Source: JBQDBK01 sp052090825
GTDB lineage: Bacteria > Bacillota > Clostridia > Tissierellales > Peptoniphilaceae
DNA length: 64,000 nucleotides
Assembly: GCA_052090825.1 (NCBI GenBank)
Contig: JBQDBK010000006.1
Span: 45,387-109,386 of the forward strand
Direction of reading: 5' to 3'
Both the position numbers and the translations under genes were made by a program. Of this stretch, positions 26,494 through 34,652 are shown piece by piece. The notes beneath the pieces were generated by a model. It saw nothing but the letters and a program-made list of their open reading frames with translations. It did no database searches and was not told where the DNA came from. Each line of letters opens with the position of its first letter. Position 1 is the first letter of the stretch.

Positions 26494-26509
26494 ATTACAC
26501 CTCATAATT

Positions 26510-26537
26510 ATTATAAATAAAAGCGGGAGTTTGTCAA
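26510..26537 (-). promoter_or_regulatory. bioB promoter
   Basis: On the minus strand TTGACA (26537-26532), a 16-base spacer, and TATAAT (26515-26510). Confidence 0.7.
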
Positions 26538-26561
26538 ATAAATATAATTATAAGTTAACAA
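26531..26561. promoter_or_regulatory. Candidate BirA operator
   Basis: TTGTCAAA (26531-26538), exactly 15 bases, then GTTAACAA (26554-26561): the half-site and spacing pattern of BirA boxes in Firmicutes, with two mismatches in the first half. It covers the bioB -35 box, as expected of a repressor site. Confidence 0.55.
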
Positions 26562-26969
26562 TCAAGTTCTTGTTTCAAATTTATGACCACATCTTTTACA
26601 AGTTACTCTAATTTTCCCTTTTTTTCTAGGAAGCCTAAGTTCTTGGTCACATAAATCACATCTTACATATTTATAATCTCTATCTCTTATATTCTTGAAA
26701 AATATTGAAATTTTGTTAAGATAAGGTTTACTTATAGATAAAAATTTGTTATTTTCTTCAATCCTCTTACTTATATTTTTAGATAAGAGTCTATAATATA
26801 TATATATAAATATAAAAGTTGAAATAAAGTTAAAAGGTCTTAGTTTTTCAATGGCTATAGAAGCTATTGAAAATATAAAGAATAAAATTAATAAAAATTT
26901 AGATAATTGATCCATTCCATAATATAGGATATATCTTCCTTCTAAAAATTTTCTGAATTTTTCTTTCAA
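26562..26969 (-). CDS. Small membrane protein with C-terminal zinc ribbon
   Basis: About 135 residues, function unknown. Two hydrophobic segments (about 20-38 and 45-62) are followed by a basic stretch and a C-terminal zinc ribbon, CDLCDQELRLPRKKG then CKRCGHKF (two CxxC pairs), the rhodopsin-free zinc-ribbon layout seen in many short Firmicutes membrane proteins. A TTG at 26969 is preferred because AAGGATGTG lies 6 bases upstream, the same arrangement as at ftsH; a GTG inside that site is the alternative start. Confidence 0.7.
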   Translation of the reverse strand: MKEKFRKFLEGRYILYYGMDQLSKFLLILFFIFSIASIAIEKLRPFNFISTFIFIYIYYRLLSKNISKRIEENNKFLSISKPYLNKISIFFKNIRDRDYKYVRCDLCDQELRLPRKKGKIRVTCKRCGHKFETRT

Positions 26970-27102
26970 TAAAATCACATCCTTGAGTATAATTATAACA
27001 TTTAAAAATAAAAAAATTATAAAAATTAAAAAAACTATTGCATTAATTGTAAAAACTATGTATAATTATTTTTGTGCTTAAGGGAAATAAGTAAAATAAT
27101 TA

Positions 27103-27151
27103 TTGACAAGATATAAGCATATTGACAAAATATAAGCATATATAATATAAT
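27103..27151 (+). promoter_or_regulatory. tRNA-Leu promoter with tandemly duplicated -35 unit
   Basis: A 19-base unit beginning TTGACA occurs twice head to tail (27103-27121 and 27122-27140, one difference). The second TTGACA lies 18 bases from TATAAT at 27146-27151 (an overlapping TATAAT starts at 27141). Confidence 0.75.
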
Positions 27152-27170
27152 ATATTTGTTAAACACTTAT

Positions 27171-27254
27171 GCGGGAGTGGCGGAATTGGCAGACGCGCTA
27201 GACTTAGGATCTAGTTCCATTGGAGTGGGGGTTCAAGTCCTCTTTCCCGCACCA
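27171..27254 (+). tRNA. tRNA-Leu (anticodon UAG)
   Basis: 84 bases including encoded CCA. The acceptor stem GCGGGAG pairs with TTCCCGC (one G-T), the anticodon stem CTAGA/TCTAG encloses loop CTTAGGA giving anticodon TAG, a long class II variable arm follows, and the T loop is GTTCAAGTC. Reads CUN leucine codons. Confidence 0.97.
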
Positions 27255-27261
27255 TTTAAAT

Positions 27262-27306
27262 CACACAGTTAGTATTTTTCTTAATACTTAACTCGTGTGT
27301 TTTTTT
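27262..27306 (+). terminator. Terminator after tRNA-Leu
   Basis: CACAC...GTGTG outer stem and an inner AGTATT/AATACT stem, followed by a run of seven T. Confidence 0.8.
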
Positions 27307-27474
27307 ATTATAAAAAAATAAAATTAATCATAATTTTTACTTTAACTTAAATAATAAATCTTAAATATTTAATATTTTTAAATAGAAAGTATTTTAAAAT
27401 TTTTAAAAGTGATAGATTTTTCTTTAATAATTTATAAACAGAATTTAATCTAAACTTTTAATAAAATATTCATC
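27307..27474. other. Gene-free AT-rich spacer
   Basis: Between the tRNA terminator and the convergent stalk-domain gene; no ORF with a ribosome binding site, hairpin or promoter of note seen. Confidence 0.6.
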
Positions 27475-28017
27475 TCATTTATTATATAATAAATGGTTAT
27501 TTAACATACTAGATGCTTTCTCATCATAGTATACTTCGTAAAATTTTTCGAAATCGGAACCAGAGTTTATATAAACTGTTCTAGTTTGAGAATCCCATTT
27601 TGTAGTGCATCCGAAATAATCAGCAATAAATCTAAGTTGAACCATAGTACGATTATTTTTTATAATAGGAGCAACATCTGCTCTGTATGCACCCTCACTT
27701 ATTAATGCTACAGGTTTATTTATAAATAATGCTAGTCCTAAAGGATCGAACTTGCCATCTATTTCAGGAGATGTAATTGTTATTGACTTTATAAGAAATG
27801 CTTCTCCGGATTCTGAATAAGAAACTTCTCCTCCTAAACCCTCAGTTACAAATCTAATAGGAACCATAGTTCTTCCATTTATAATGTATGGACTGACATC
27901 AGTTTGAATTGTTTCACCATTAACTATTAAAGTTATATTTTCTGCAAAAACTGTAGTTGAAATGCTTATAACTATAATTATAGCAATTAGTATATTTACT
28001 TTTAAAAATTTTTTCAT
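27475..28017 (-). CDS. Secreted stalk-domain (copper amine oxidase N-like) protein
   Basis: 180 residues. A signal peptide (about 1-25, ending VFAEN) is followed by two copies of the short copper-amine-oxidase N-terminal / stalk domain: SPYIINGRTMVPIRFVTEGLGG (about 44-64) and a second copy with NNRTMVQLRFIADYFG (about 135-150) and WDSQTRTVYI. Despite the name these domains carry no copper site; they occur in Firmicutes cell-surface proteins. No ribosome binding site is evident immediately upstream of the ATG. Probably an exported envelope protein. Confidence 0.85.
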   Translation of the reverse strand: MKKFLKVNILIAIIIVISISTTVFAENITLIVNGETIQTDVSPYIINGRTMVPIRFVTEGLGGEVSYSESGEAFLIKSITITSPEIDGKFDPLGLALFINKPVALISEGAYRADVAPIIKNNRTMVQLRFIADYFGCTTKWDSQTRTVYINSGSDFEKFYEVYYDEKASSMLNNHLLYNK

Positions 28018-28248
28018 TTTTTAATAATAAGTAAGTACAATAAGATAAATTGTAAGCTTAGCAAAGATATATGTTTATACGATTAACTTCATAGACTTAA
28101 AGAAAAGATTAATAATTCACTCCTTATATAAGTATATAATATATATATTTTATTTAAAAACAACAATAATTACATAAAGCTTTTACACTTTTAAGGTATA
28201 TTTTAAATGGTTAATAATACATTACTTAGTGAATTTTAGGAGGTAATT

Positions 28249-28503
28249 ATGGTATTAGAAATTAAGTACTTGAAAAATCTTGAAAGACCTTGGCTTATTA
28301 AAAGAAGTGATGGGGAATATTCGCAACATTCTCACATGAAGAAAAAAAGAGAAGCTGAGAAAGTAAAGCACTTAATTGAGATAAAAAAATATCCAGAAAA
28401 TAATATTTACAAAAAAGCTATGCAAAGATTGTTAACAGAAGAAGAATTTAAATCTTTAAATAAAAAACAGAGGTATATAAATATAAATAATAAAATTAGA
28501 TAG
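28249..28503 (+). CDS. Conserved-looking small protein of unknown function
   Basis: 84 residues. TAGGAGGTAATT gives an excellent ribosome binding site before the ATG, and a 42-base palindromic terminator follows the stop, so the unit is a single-gene transcript. The N-terminal WLIKRSDGEYSQHSHM segment is followed by a basic helix (KKKREAEKVKHLIEIKK) and LLTEEEFKSL. No membrane segment, signal or Cys. Reminiscent of small nucleic-acid-associated proteins, but no family recognised. Confidence 0.75.
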   Translation: MVLEIKYLKNLERPWLIKRSDGEYSQHSHMKKKREAEKVKHLIEIKKYPENNIYKKAMQRLLTEEEFKSLNKKQRYININNKIR

Positions 28504-28508
28504 AATTT

Positions 28509-28550
28509 GTAATAAAAAAGTTCGCTATTAATAGCGAACTTTTTTATTAC
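28509..28550 (+). terminator. Palindromic terminator
   Basis: A perfect 42-base palindrome centred on TTCGCTATT/AATAGCGAA with A and T tracts. Confidence 0.9.
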
Positions 28551-28629
28551 AAAAGGTTTACAGTGTATTAAAACATATTTACTTTATACAATAAAGTTGT
28601 TATATTTTAATAAGTTGTAGGAGGAGAAT

Positions 28630-30006
28630 ATGAAAAAAGTTTTAAAGTTTTCATTTGTATTAATATTTTTAATAATTTTATTGATATACGTTATGGGAGT
28701 TATATTTTTTAGTAAACATTTTATGCCTAATACTAAAATAAACGGAAAAGATTTAAGTCTAACAAAAATTTCAAATTTACATGAAAACTATAATAATATG
28801 AGTAAAGATTTCAATTTAAATATAATTGAAAGAGATAAAGAAGAAATTATAAATTCTAAAGACTTTGAATATAAAGATTATTTAGATGAAAAAGAAAATG
28901 TAAATCAGAAATATTATTATTGGTTTTTATATATGTTAATAGATAAAGATTATCAACTAAAAAATAAAATTAGTTATAATGAAGAAAAATTTAATAATAT
29001 AATAAATAATTTAAATATATATAAGAATGAAGTTGTTGAACCTAAAAATGCACATATAATATTTAAAGATGGCAATTTTCAAATAGAAAAAGAAGTTTAT
29101 GGAAATAAGATAAATAAGTATTTATTTTCTCAAAAAGTTTTGGAATATATTAAGAGTGGGAAAAATAAATTAGATTTAGAGGAAGAAAATATATATTATT
29201 CTCCTGAAATATTTTCTAATGATAAAGATTTAAATAATATATTAAATCAAAAAAATATGTTGAACAATTTTGAAATAACTTATAATTTTGAAGATCGAAA
29301 AGAAGTTTTGAAAAATGAAAAATTAGTAGATTTATACAAAACTAATAAAGATAATATATTAGTTCCAGATATAAATAAGGCTAGAGACTATGTAATTTAT
29401 TTGTCTGGGAAATATGATACTTTTAAGAAAAAGAGAACTATATATGGAACTGGGATAGGCTTTGTAGAAGTTACTGGTGGAATATATGGATGGAGTACTG
29501 ATATTGAAAAGACTACGCAGGAGTTAGTCGAGCTTTTGGAGAATACTAAAAGTGTAACAGTTGAGCCTGTTTATAGACTTACAGCTATGTCTAGGGCTAA
29601 AAATGATTTAGGGAATTCTTATGTAGAGATAGATTTACACAGACAACATATGTGGCTTTATAAGGACGGAAACATAGTAGTTGAGGCACCAGTAGTAACA
29701 GGAAATCCAAATAAGGGGAACGCTACTCCTAGAGGCACAGGTAAGATTTGGTCTAGGGAGAAGAATAGGACTTTAAAAGGAGCTGACTGGGAATCCTATG
29801 TAAATTTCTGGCTACCATTTAATTGGTCTGGATGTGGTATTCATGATTCAAGTTGGAGAGGAGATTATGGTAAGAACATTTATAAAAGCAATGGATCTCA
29901 TGGTTGTGTAAATACGCCACCTCAATTAATGGAAAAATTTTATAGTAATACTTTCCAAGGTATGCCTGTTATAGTTTATGATTCTTCAATTGATAAGGTT
30001 AATTAA
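28630..30006 (+). CDS. L,D-transpeptidase (YkuD) with N-terminal anchor
   Basis: 458 residues. Makes 3-3 cross-links in peptidoglycan or attaches proteins to it. One N-terminal membrane anchor (about 5-25), a Lys/Asn/Glu-rich extracytoplasmic region (about 40-330) of the peptidoglycan-binding type, and a C-terminal YkuD domain starting YVEIDLHRQHMWLYKDG, with GTGKIW and the catalytic SNGSHGCVNTPPQLM (Cys about 432). GTAGGAGGAG precedes the ATG. Two bases separate it from the TraX gene, so they form one transcript. Confidence 0.92.
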   Translation: MKKVLKFSFVLIFLIILLIYVMGVIFFSKHFMPNTKINGKDLSLTKISNLHENYNNMSKDFNLNIIERDKEEIINSKDFEYKDYLDEKENVNQKYYYWFLYMLIDKDYQLKNKISYNEEKFNNIINNLNIYKNEVVEPKNAHIIFKDGNFQIEKEVYGNKINKYLFSQKVLEYIKSGKNKLDLEEENIYYSPEIFSNDKDLNNILNQKNMLNNFEITYNFEDRKEVLKNEKLVDLYKTNKDNILVPDINKARDYVIYLSGKYDTFKKKRTIYGTGIGFVEVTGGIYGWSTDIEKTTQELVELLENTKSVTVEPVYRLTAMSRAKNDLGNSYVEIDLHRQHMWLYKDGNIVVEAPVVTGNPNKGNATPRGTGKIWSREKNRTLKGADWESYVNFWLPFNWSGCGIHDSSWRGDYGKNIYKSNGSHGCVNTPPQLMEKFYSNTFQGMPVIVYDSSIDKVN

Positions 30007-30008
30007 TT

Positions 30009-30728
30009 ATGATAAAAGATATTATAAATAGAGCTAAAGCAAAAGGCATAAGTGGGTCTACTTTAAAAATAATTGCATTAATATCAATGTTTCTTGACCA
30101 CATTGGTGGTGGGATTCTAAAAGAGTTCAAGATTATTTTTAAAAACTCAAATTTTATCAATGATTTAAATTTGTTATATATTTTTTTAAGGGGGATAGGT
30201 AGAATAGCCTTTCCCCTATATATGTATTTATTGATAGTAGGATATAAAAAAACTAGAAATGTTAAAAAGTACTTTATTAGACTATTGCTATTTGGTTTAA
30301 TATCAGAAATTCCTTTTGATTTATTATTTTTTGGAGAAATTTTAGAATTTACTCACCAAAATATATTTTTTGAACTAGCTATGATAATTTTATTATTTAT
30401 GTTTATTGATAAGGTTCAAAGTTTTTTAATGAAAATTTTCATAACTTTACTTATTGGATTTATAGCCCAAGCATTAAATTTAGATTATGGTGTTTTTGGT
30501 ATAATAGCTGCTTTGATAATGTATTTAAATTATGGAGATAGAAAGAAAGAAGCCATAAGTATTGTGCCAGCTTTTTTCTTTGAAATTAATTATCCAACAA
30601 TTTTTATACCAGCTATACTTGTTTATTTTTATAATGGAAAAAGGGGAATTAATTTAAAGTATTTATTTTATACATTTTATCCTTTACATTTACTAATTCT
30701 ATACTTGTTAAAAATTTATCTAACTTAG
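30009..30728 (+). CDS. TraX family membrane protein
   Basis: 239 residues with about seven hydrophobic segments. The N-terminal GSTLKIIALISMFLDHIGG and the IGRIAFPLYMYLLIVGY segment are the TraX signature. Founding TraX acetylates F-pilin; chromosomal Firmicutes members are taken to be envelope acyltransferases. Here it sits directly behind an L,D-transpeptidase, so peptidoglycan or wall-polymer acetylation is a reasonable inference. Confidence 0.88.
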   Translation: MIKDIINRAKAKGISGSTLKIIALISMFLDHIGGGILKEFKIIFKNSNFINDLNLLYIFLRGIGRIAFPLYMYLLIVGYKKTRNVKKYFIRLLLFGLISEIPFDLLFFGEILEFTHQNIFFELAMIILLFMFIDKVQSFLMKIFITLLIGFIAQALNLDYGVFGIIAALIMYLNYGDRKKEAISIVPAFFFEINYPTIFIPAILVYFYNGKRGINLKYLFYTFYPLHLLILYLLKIYLT

Positions 30729-30738
30729 GTATTTGATA

Positions 30739-30767
30739 TTGATATAGACTCAATTTTATGATATACT
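30739..30767 (+). promoter_or_regulatory. Promoter of the ribU leader
   Basis: TTGATA (30739-30744), a 17-base spacer and TATACT (30762-30767), placing the RNA start near 30774, just before the aptamer. Confidence 0.7.
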
Positions 30768-30779
30768 TAGATTGTAAAT

Positions 30780-30889
30780 ATCTTCAGGGCGAGGTGAAAG
30801 TCCTTGACCGGTGGTAAAGTCCACGAGTCCTTATTGGATTGAACTTGTGAAATTCAAGTACCGACAGTATAGTCTGGATGAAAGAAGAT
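30780..30889 (+). ncRNA. FMN riboswitch (RFN element)
   Basis: All diagnostic blocks are present in order: ATCTTCAGGGCGAGGTGAAA, GACCGGTGGT, AGTCCACGAG, GTGAAATTC, ACCGACAGT, AGTCTGGATGAAAGAAGAT. The outer stem pairs ATCTTC with GAAGAT. It lies 70 bases upstream of ribU and should turn riboflavin uptake off when FMN is plentiful. Confidence 0.97.
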
Positions 30890-30916
30890 TGCAGATATTT
30901 TTTAATTTGCAATTAT

Positions 30917-30939
30917 GCCCCGAAGTAGGGCTTTTTTTT
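30917..30939 (+). terminator. Riboswitch expression platform (short terminator)
   Basis: GCCC...GGGC stem around CGAAGTA followed by eight T, between the FMN aptamer and ribU. Short for a terminator but well placed. Confidence 0.6.
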
Positions 30940-30965
30940 AAGCCAAAAATCTTTGGGAGGTTTTT

Positions 30966-31571
30966 ATGAATAGAGTAAATGAAAGTAGTAGAAGTAGAGT
31001 TAAGGATATGACAAGAATAGGGATGCTAAGTGCAATAGCTTTTATATTTATGTATTTTTCTGTCCCGGTAACTTTTGTGGCGCCAGAGTTTATAAAGTTA
31101 GATATTTCTGATTTGCCAATACTAATAGGATCTTTTGCCATGGGACCTATAGCTGGGGTAATAATATGTGCTTTTAAAAATATTCTTATTATTTTAATTA
31201 AAGGAACAACCACAGGCGGAATAGGGGAATTATCTAATTTTATTATTGGATCTGGATTCGCTATTTCAGCAGGTTTAATTTATAACAGAAAAAAAACATA
31301 TAAGACAGCTGTTGTTGCTCTTTTAATTGGAACTATTTTAATGACTAGTTTAGCTGTTATATCTAATTATTATTTTATATTTCCCTTATATGCTAATTTT
31401 ATGCCTATGGAAGCTATAATAAATGCAGGGGCTGCAGTAACATCAAAAATAACAGATTTATGGTCTATGATGGTGTATTCTATAATTCCCTTTAATTTAT
31501 TAAAAGGGTTTATAGTTTCAGCTATAACGATTCTTATATATAAAAAGGTTAGTTTTCTCTTGAAAGACTAG
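30966..31571 (+). CDS. ribU: Riboflavin ECF transporter substrate-binding subunit RibU
   Basis: 201 residues. The S component of an energy-coupling-factor importer; the EcfA/T module must be encoded elsewhere. Six hydrophobic segments, starting with a basic TRIGMLSAIAFIFMYF (the AxxxA-type helix 1 that docks on EcfT) and continuing with KLDISDLPILIGSFAMGPIAGVIICAFKN, a RibU hallmark. The FMN riboswitch upstream settles the substrate. GGGAGG precedes the ATG. Confidence 0.95.
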   Translation: MNRVNESSRSRVKDMTRIGMLSAIAFIFMYFSVPVTFVAPEFIKLDISDLPILIGSFAMGPIAGVIICAFKNILIILIKGTTTGGIGELSNFIIGSGFAISAGLIYNRKKTYKTAVVALLIGTILMTSLAVISNYYFIFPLYANFMPMEAIINAGAAVTSKITDLWSMMVYSIIPFNLLKGFIVSAITILIYKKVSFLLKD

Positions 31572-31577
31572 ATTATA

Positions 31578-31615
31578 AAAAATGAGCTTAGCAGATCTCT
31601 ACTAAGCTCATTTTT
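31578..31615. terminator. Bidirectional terminator between ribU and rplY
   Basis: AAAAATGAGCTTAG (31578-31591) pairs perfectly with 31602-31615, 10-base loop, T tract on both strands. Confidence 0.9.
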
Positions 31616-31622
31616 ATTTAAA

Positions 31623-32264
31623 TTATTCTTCTTCATTTGTTTCGGCAACTGTAGGAACATCAATATCTGCTTCAACAATTTCATCTGGTTTATCAGACAT
31701 TTCTTCTTCTCTAGGTTCTTGTAGAGTAGCTACAGGCTCGCTAGGATCAATTGTAAAAGTAATATCATCATCTTTTGCTATATCAAGATCAGCAATAGTT
31801 ACTGAATCCCCATAGTTAAGATCTTCAACATTGACAATGGCTTCTGAAGGTAGGTTACCTGGAAGACATTCAATTTCTATCTCATCAATTAATTGTAATA
31901 ATACTGAAGGTTGAACTTTAATGGAATCCCTTCCTTCAAGAACAACAGGAATAGAAACTCTAATTTTTTCACTCATATCAATTAAGTACATATCAAAGTG
32001 AAGAATACGGTTTTTATAGTGGTGTTTTTGGATTTCTTTAAAGATAATCTTTTGTTCGTTTCCATCAATATTAACACTTACAATGTTTGATGTACCAGCG
32101 TGGTGATAAACTTTTATTAAGTCTTTTTCAAGAGCACTTACAGGCATAGCTTCATTACCTTTTGAGTAAATAACACCTGGAATCATTTGATTTTCTCTTA
32201 GTTTATCAACTTTGTTCTTTCCTTTTTCATCTCTTTTAACAAGATTTAATTTCATTTCTGACAT
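31623..32264 (-). CDS. rplY: 50S ribosomal protein L25 (general stress protein Ctc type)
   Basis: 213 residues: an N-terminal 5S-rRNA-binding L25 domain (VKRDEKGKNKVDKLRENQMIPGVIYSKG, here split as in the family, then the ALEKDLIKVYHHAGTSNIV segment) plus the C-terminal TL5 beta domain (about 95-185, VPVVLEGRDSIK-like and LPSEAIVNVEDLNYGDSV). A Glu/Asp-rich tail ends the protein. The long Ctc form is stress-linked in Bacillus. GGAGGTATA precedes the ATG. Confidence 0.94.
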   Translation of the reverse strand: MSEMKLNLVKRDEKGKNKVDKLRENQMIPGVIYSKGNEAMPVSALEKDLIKVYHHAGTSNIVSVNIDGNEQKIIFKEIQKHHYKNRILHFDMYLIDMSEKIRVSIPVVLEGRDSIKVQPSVLLQLIDEIEIECLPGNLPSEAIVNVEDLNYGDSVTIADLDIAKDDDITFTIDPSEPVATLQEPREEEMSDKPDEIVEADIDVPTVAETNEEE

Positions 32265-32289
32265 TTTCTATACCTCCATAAATAATTAA

Positions 32290-33357
32290 TTATTTTATAA
32301 TACCTGACCCAAGACAAACTTCTCCTTTATATAGAACAAGCACCTGTCCAGGCGTAATCCCTTTAAGTGGTTTTTCAAATTCAACTCTTAGATTATTACC
32401 CTCTTTATAAACTATCATATTTTCATCTTTTGCTCTATATCTTATTTTTCCAGTACATTTAATAGGAAATTCAGGAATATCTGTAATGAAAAATGGGTTT
32501 TCTAATATAGTCTCAGATTTATAAAGCGCAGGATGTTTAATTCCTTGAGCTACAATAAGTCTGTTTTTTTCAAGATTTTTATCAGCAACAAAGAAAGGTT
32601 CTCCATTTCCCATACCACCAAGTCCTATTCCACGTCTTTGGCCTATAGTATAATGTATAAGTCCAGAATGTTTTCCTAGGTATTCTCCTTCTACAGAATA
32701 AATATCTCCTGGTTTAGTGAATAGGAATTTATCAAGAAAAGAATTAAAATCTCTTTCTCCAATAAAGCATATGCCTGTTGAATCTTTTTTGTTAGCTGTG
32801 GCTAAATTGTATTTTTCTGCAAGCAATCTAACATCTTCTTTTTGAAGATCACCAATTGGGAATAAGGTCTTTGAAAGAGCTTCTTGAGGAACTCTTGATA
32901 AAAAATAACTCTGGTCTTTATTATTGTCTAAACCGCGAAGTAAAAAAGTTTTACCATTTTCCTTTTTAGTTCGAGCATAATGTCCCATAGCAATATAATC
33001 ACTTTGAAACTTCATTGCAAAGTCTAAAAAAGCTTTAAACTTAATTTCAGTATTACACATAACATCAGGATTAGGTGTTCTACCTTTTTTATACTCTTCC
33101 AAGAAATAAGAAAATACTTTTTCTTTATACTCCTTTTCGAAGTTGACAGTATAGTATTTAATATCAAGTTCTTTAGCTACTCTAATAACATCAAGGTAAT
33201 CGTCAGTAGCAGTGCAGGCCCCATCATCATCTTCTTCATCCCAATTTTTCATAAAGACCCCTATAACATCATAACCCTCTTCTTTTAGGAGAGCAGCACA
33301 TACAGAAGAATCAACTCCACCACTCATTCCAAGGACTACACTTTTTTTATTAGTCAC
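32290..33357 (-). CDS. mnmA: tRNA-specific 2-thiouridylase MnmA
   Basis: About 355 residues. Adds sulfur to U34 of tRNA-Lys/Glu/Gln. PP-loop GMSGGVDSSVCAALL, then the NPDVMCNTEIKFKAF segment (first catalytic Cys) and STGICFIGERDFN (second Cys), followed by HxGLxHYTIGQRRGIGLGG and the C-terminal beta barrel. GTG at 33357 is preferred, with GGAGGTG 8 bases upstream; another GTG overlaps that site. Sulfur donor genes are not adjacent. Confidence 0.95.
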   Translation of the reverse strand: MTNKKSVVLGMSGGVDSSVCAALLKEEGYDVIGVFMKNWDEEDDDGACTATDDYLDVIRVAKELDIKYYTVNFEKEYKEKVFSYFLEEYKKGRTPNPDVMCNTEIKFKAFLDFAMKFQSDYIAMGHYARTKKENGKTFLLRGLDNNKDQSYFLSRVPQEALSKTLFPIGDLQKEDVRLLAEKYNLATANKKDSTGICFIGERDFNSFLDKFLFTKPGDIYSVEGEYLGKHSGLIHYTIGQRRGIGLGGMGNGEPFFVADKNLEKNRLIVAQGIKHPALYKSETILENPFFITDIPEFPIKCTGKIRYRAKDENMIVYKEGNNLRVEFEKPLKGITPGQVLVLYKGEVCLGSGIIK

Positions 33358-33560
33358 TAAAGTCACCTCCTAAGGATCTAACCATTTAATTATTATACAT
33401 TAGTAAACTTAAAAAATCTACAAAAATTGTAAAAAGCTAGCTATAATAAGCTTATTTTCAATTTTAAAGAAAGAATATAAGATTTTTATTAAAAGTATCA
33501 ATAAATTAAATAATCTTTTATAAGCAATAAATTTTTGGTAATATATATTAAGGTGATTAA

Positions 33561-34652
33561 ATGAAAAAAACAATGATATTAACTCTTATCCTATTATTAA
33601 TACTTACAAGCTGTAACAAGGTATCTAATAAAGATAAAAATGAAAATAATTCTTATAAAAAGTATGATATAACTTTTTTTGATATGTTTGATACAGTTAC
33701 AACTATAGCTATTTATGATGACTCTGAAGAGGAAGCTAATGAAAAATTAGAATTATTAAAAGCAAGATTTTATAAACTTCATAGAATATTTGATAGATAT
33801 CATACTTATAAAGATATAAATAATCTAAAAAAATTAAATGATAATGCTGGTAAATCTGAACTGGTTGTAGAAGAAGAATTATTTGATTTGGTGGAAAAAA
33901 GCGTTGAATGGAACAAAAAAGCTGGTGGAAAAATAAATATCGCAATTGGGCCTGTAGTAGATCTTTGGAATGATTACTCAGATCTATATAATGAAGGGAA
34001 TAATCCAGAGGATGTAAAGAAAATCAAAGGTGAAGAGATTCCATCTGATAATACACTAAATAAGTTGAAAAATCTAACAGATATAAATAAGATAAATTTA
34101 AATAAAGAAAACAAATCAATTTATCTCGAAGATCCAAACATGGAGTTAGAACTTGGGGCATTGGCTAAAGGATATTGCGTAGAGTTATTGGCTGATTATG
34201 CTGAAAAGGAATTGGGAATTAAATCAGGAATAATATCTGCTGGTGGAAATGTAAGAATAATTGGCAAGCCTCTAGATAGAGATGCATTTAATGTTGCTAT
34301 CTTAGACCCAGATAATGAGAATGATTATTTGGCTGTACTATCTTTAAATGAATGTTCTGTTGTAACAAGTGGTGACTATCAAAGATATTTCACTTATAAA
34401 AATCAAAGGTATCCTCATATAATTGATTCTAAGACTTTAAAACCATCTACAAATTATAGATCTGTATCAGTTATTATTCAAGATTCTGGATTAGCAGATT
34501 TTTTGTCTACAAGTATATATCTAAGTGATTATGAAGAAGGAAAAAAAATTGCAGAAGAGTTTGGAGCTGATTGTATTTGGATGATGGCAAATGGAGAAAT
34601 AAGAGCTACTGAAGGGGCAAAAAGATTAATGGGTGAAAATAATGAGAAATAA
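33561..34652 (+). CDS. apbE: ApbE-type FAD:protein FMN transferase, lipoprotein
   Basis: 363 residues. Transfers FMN from FAD onto Thr/Ser of target proteins outside the membrane. Lipobox LTSC (Cys about 18) after a short signal. Family features: DMFDTVTTIAIYDDS, KAGGKINIAIGPVVDLW, LELGALAKGYCVE, SAGGNVRIIG and VVTSGDYQRYF. The last 11 bases overlap the downstream membrane protein gene, so the two are coupled. No flavinylated target with an FMN-binding domain was seen in the window. Confidence 0.93.
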   Translation: MKKTMILTLILLLILTSCNKVSNKDKNENNSYKKYDITFFDMFDTVTTIAIYDDSEEEANEKLELLKARFYKLHRIFDRYHTYKDINNLKKLNDNAGKSELVVEEELFDLVEKSVEWNKKAGGKINIAIGPVVDLWNDYSDLYNEGNNPEDVKKIKGEEIPSDNTLNKLKNLTDINKINLNKENKSIYLEDPNMELELGALAKGYCVELLADYAEKELGIKSGIISAGGNVRIIGKPLDRDAFNVAILDPDNENDYLAVLSLNECSVVTSGDYQRYFTYKNQRYPHIIDSKTLKPSTNYRSVSVIIQDSGLADFLSTSIYLSDYEEGKKIAEEFGADCIWMMANGEIRATEGAKRLMGENNEK

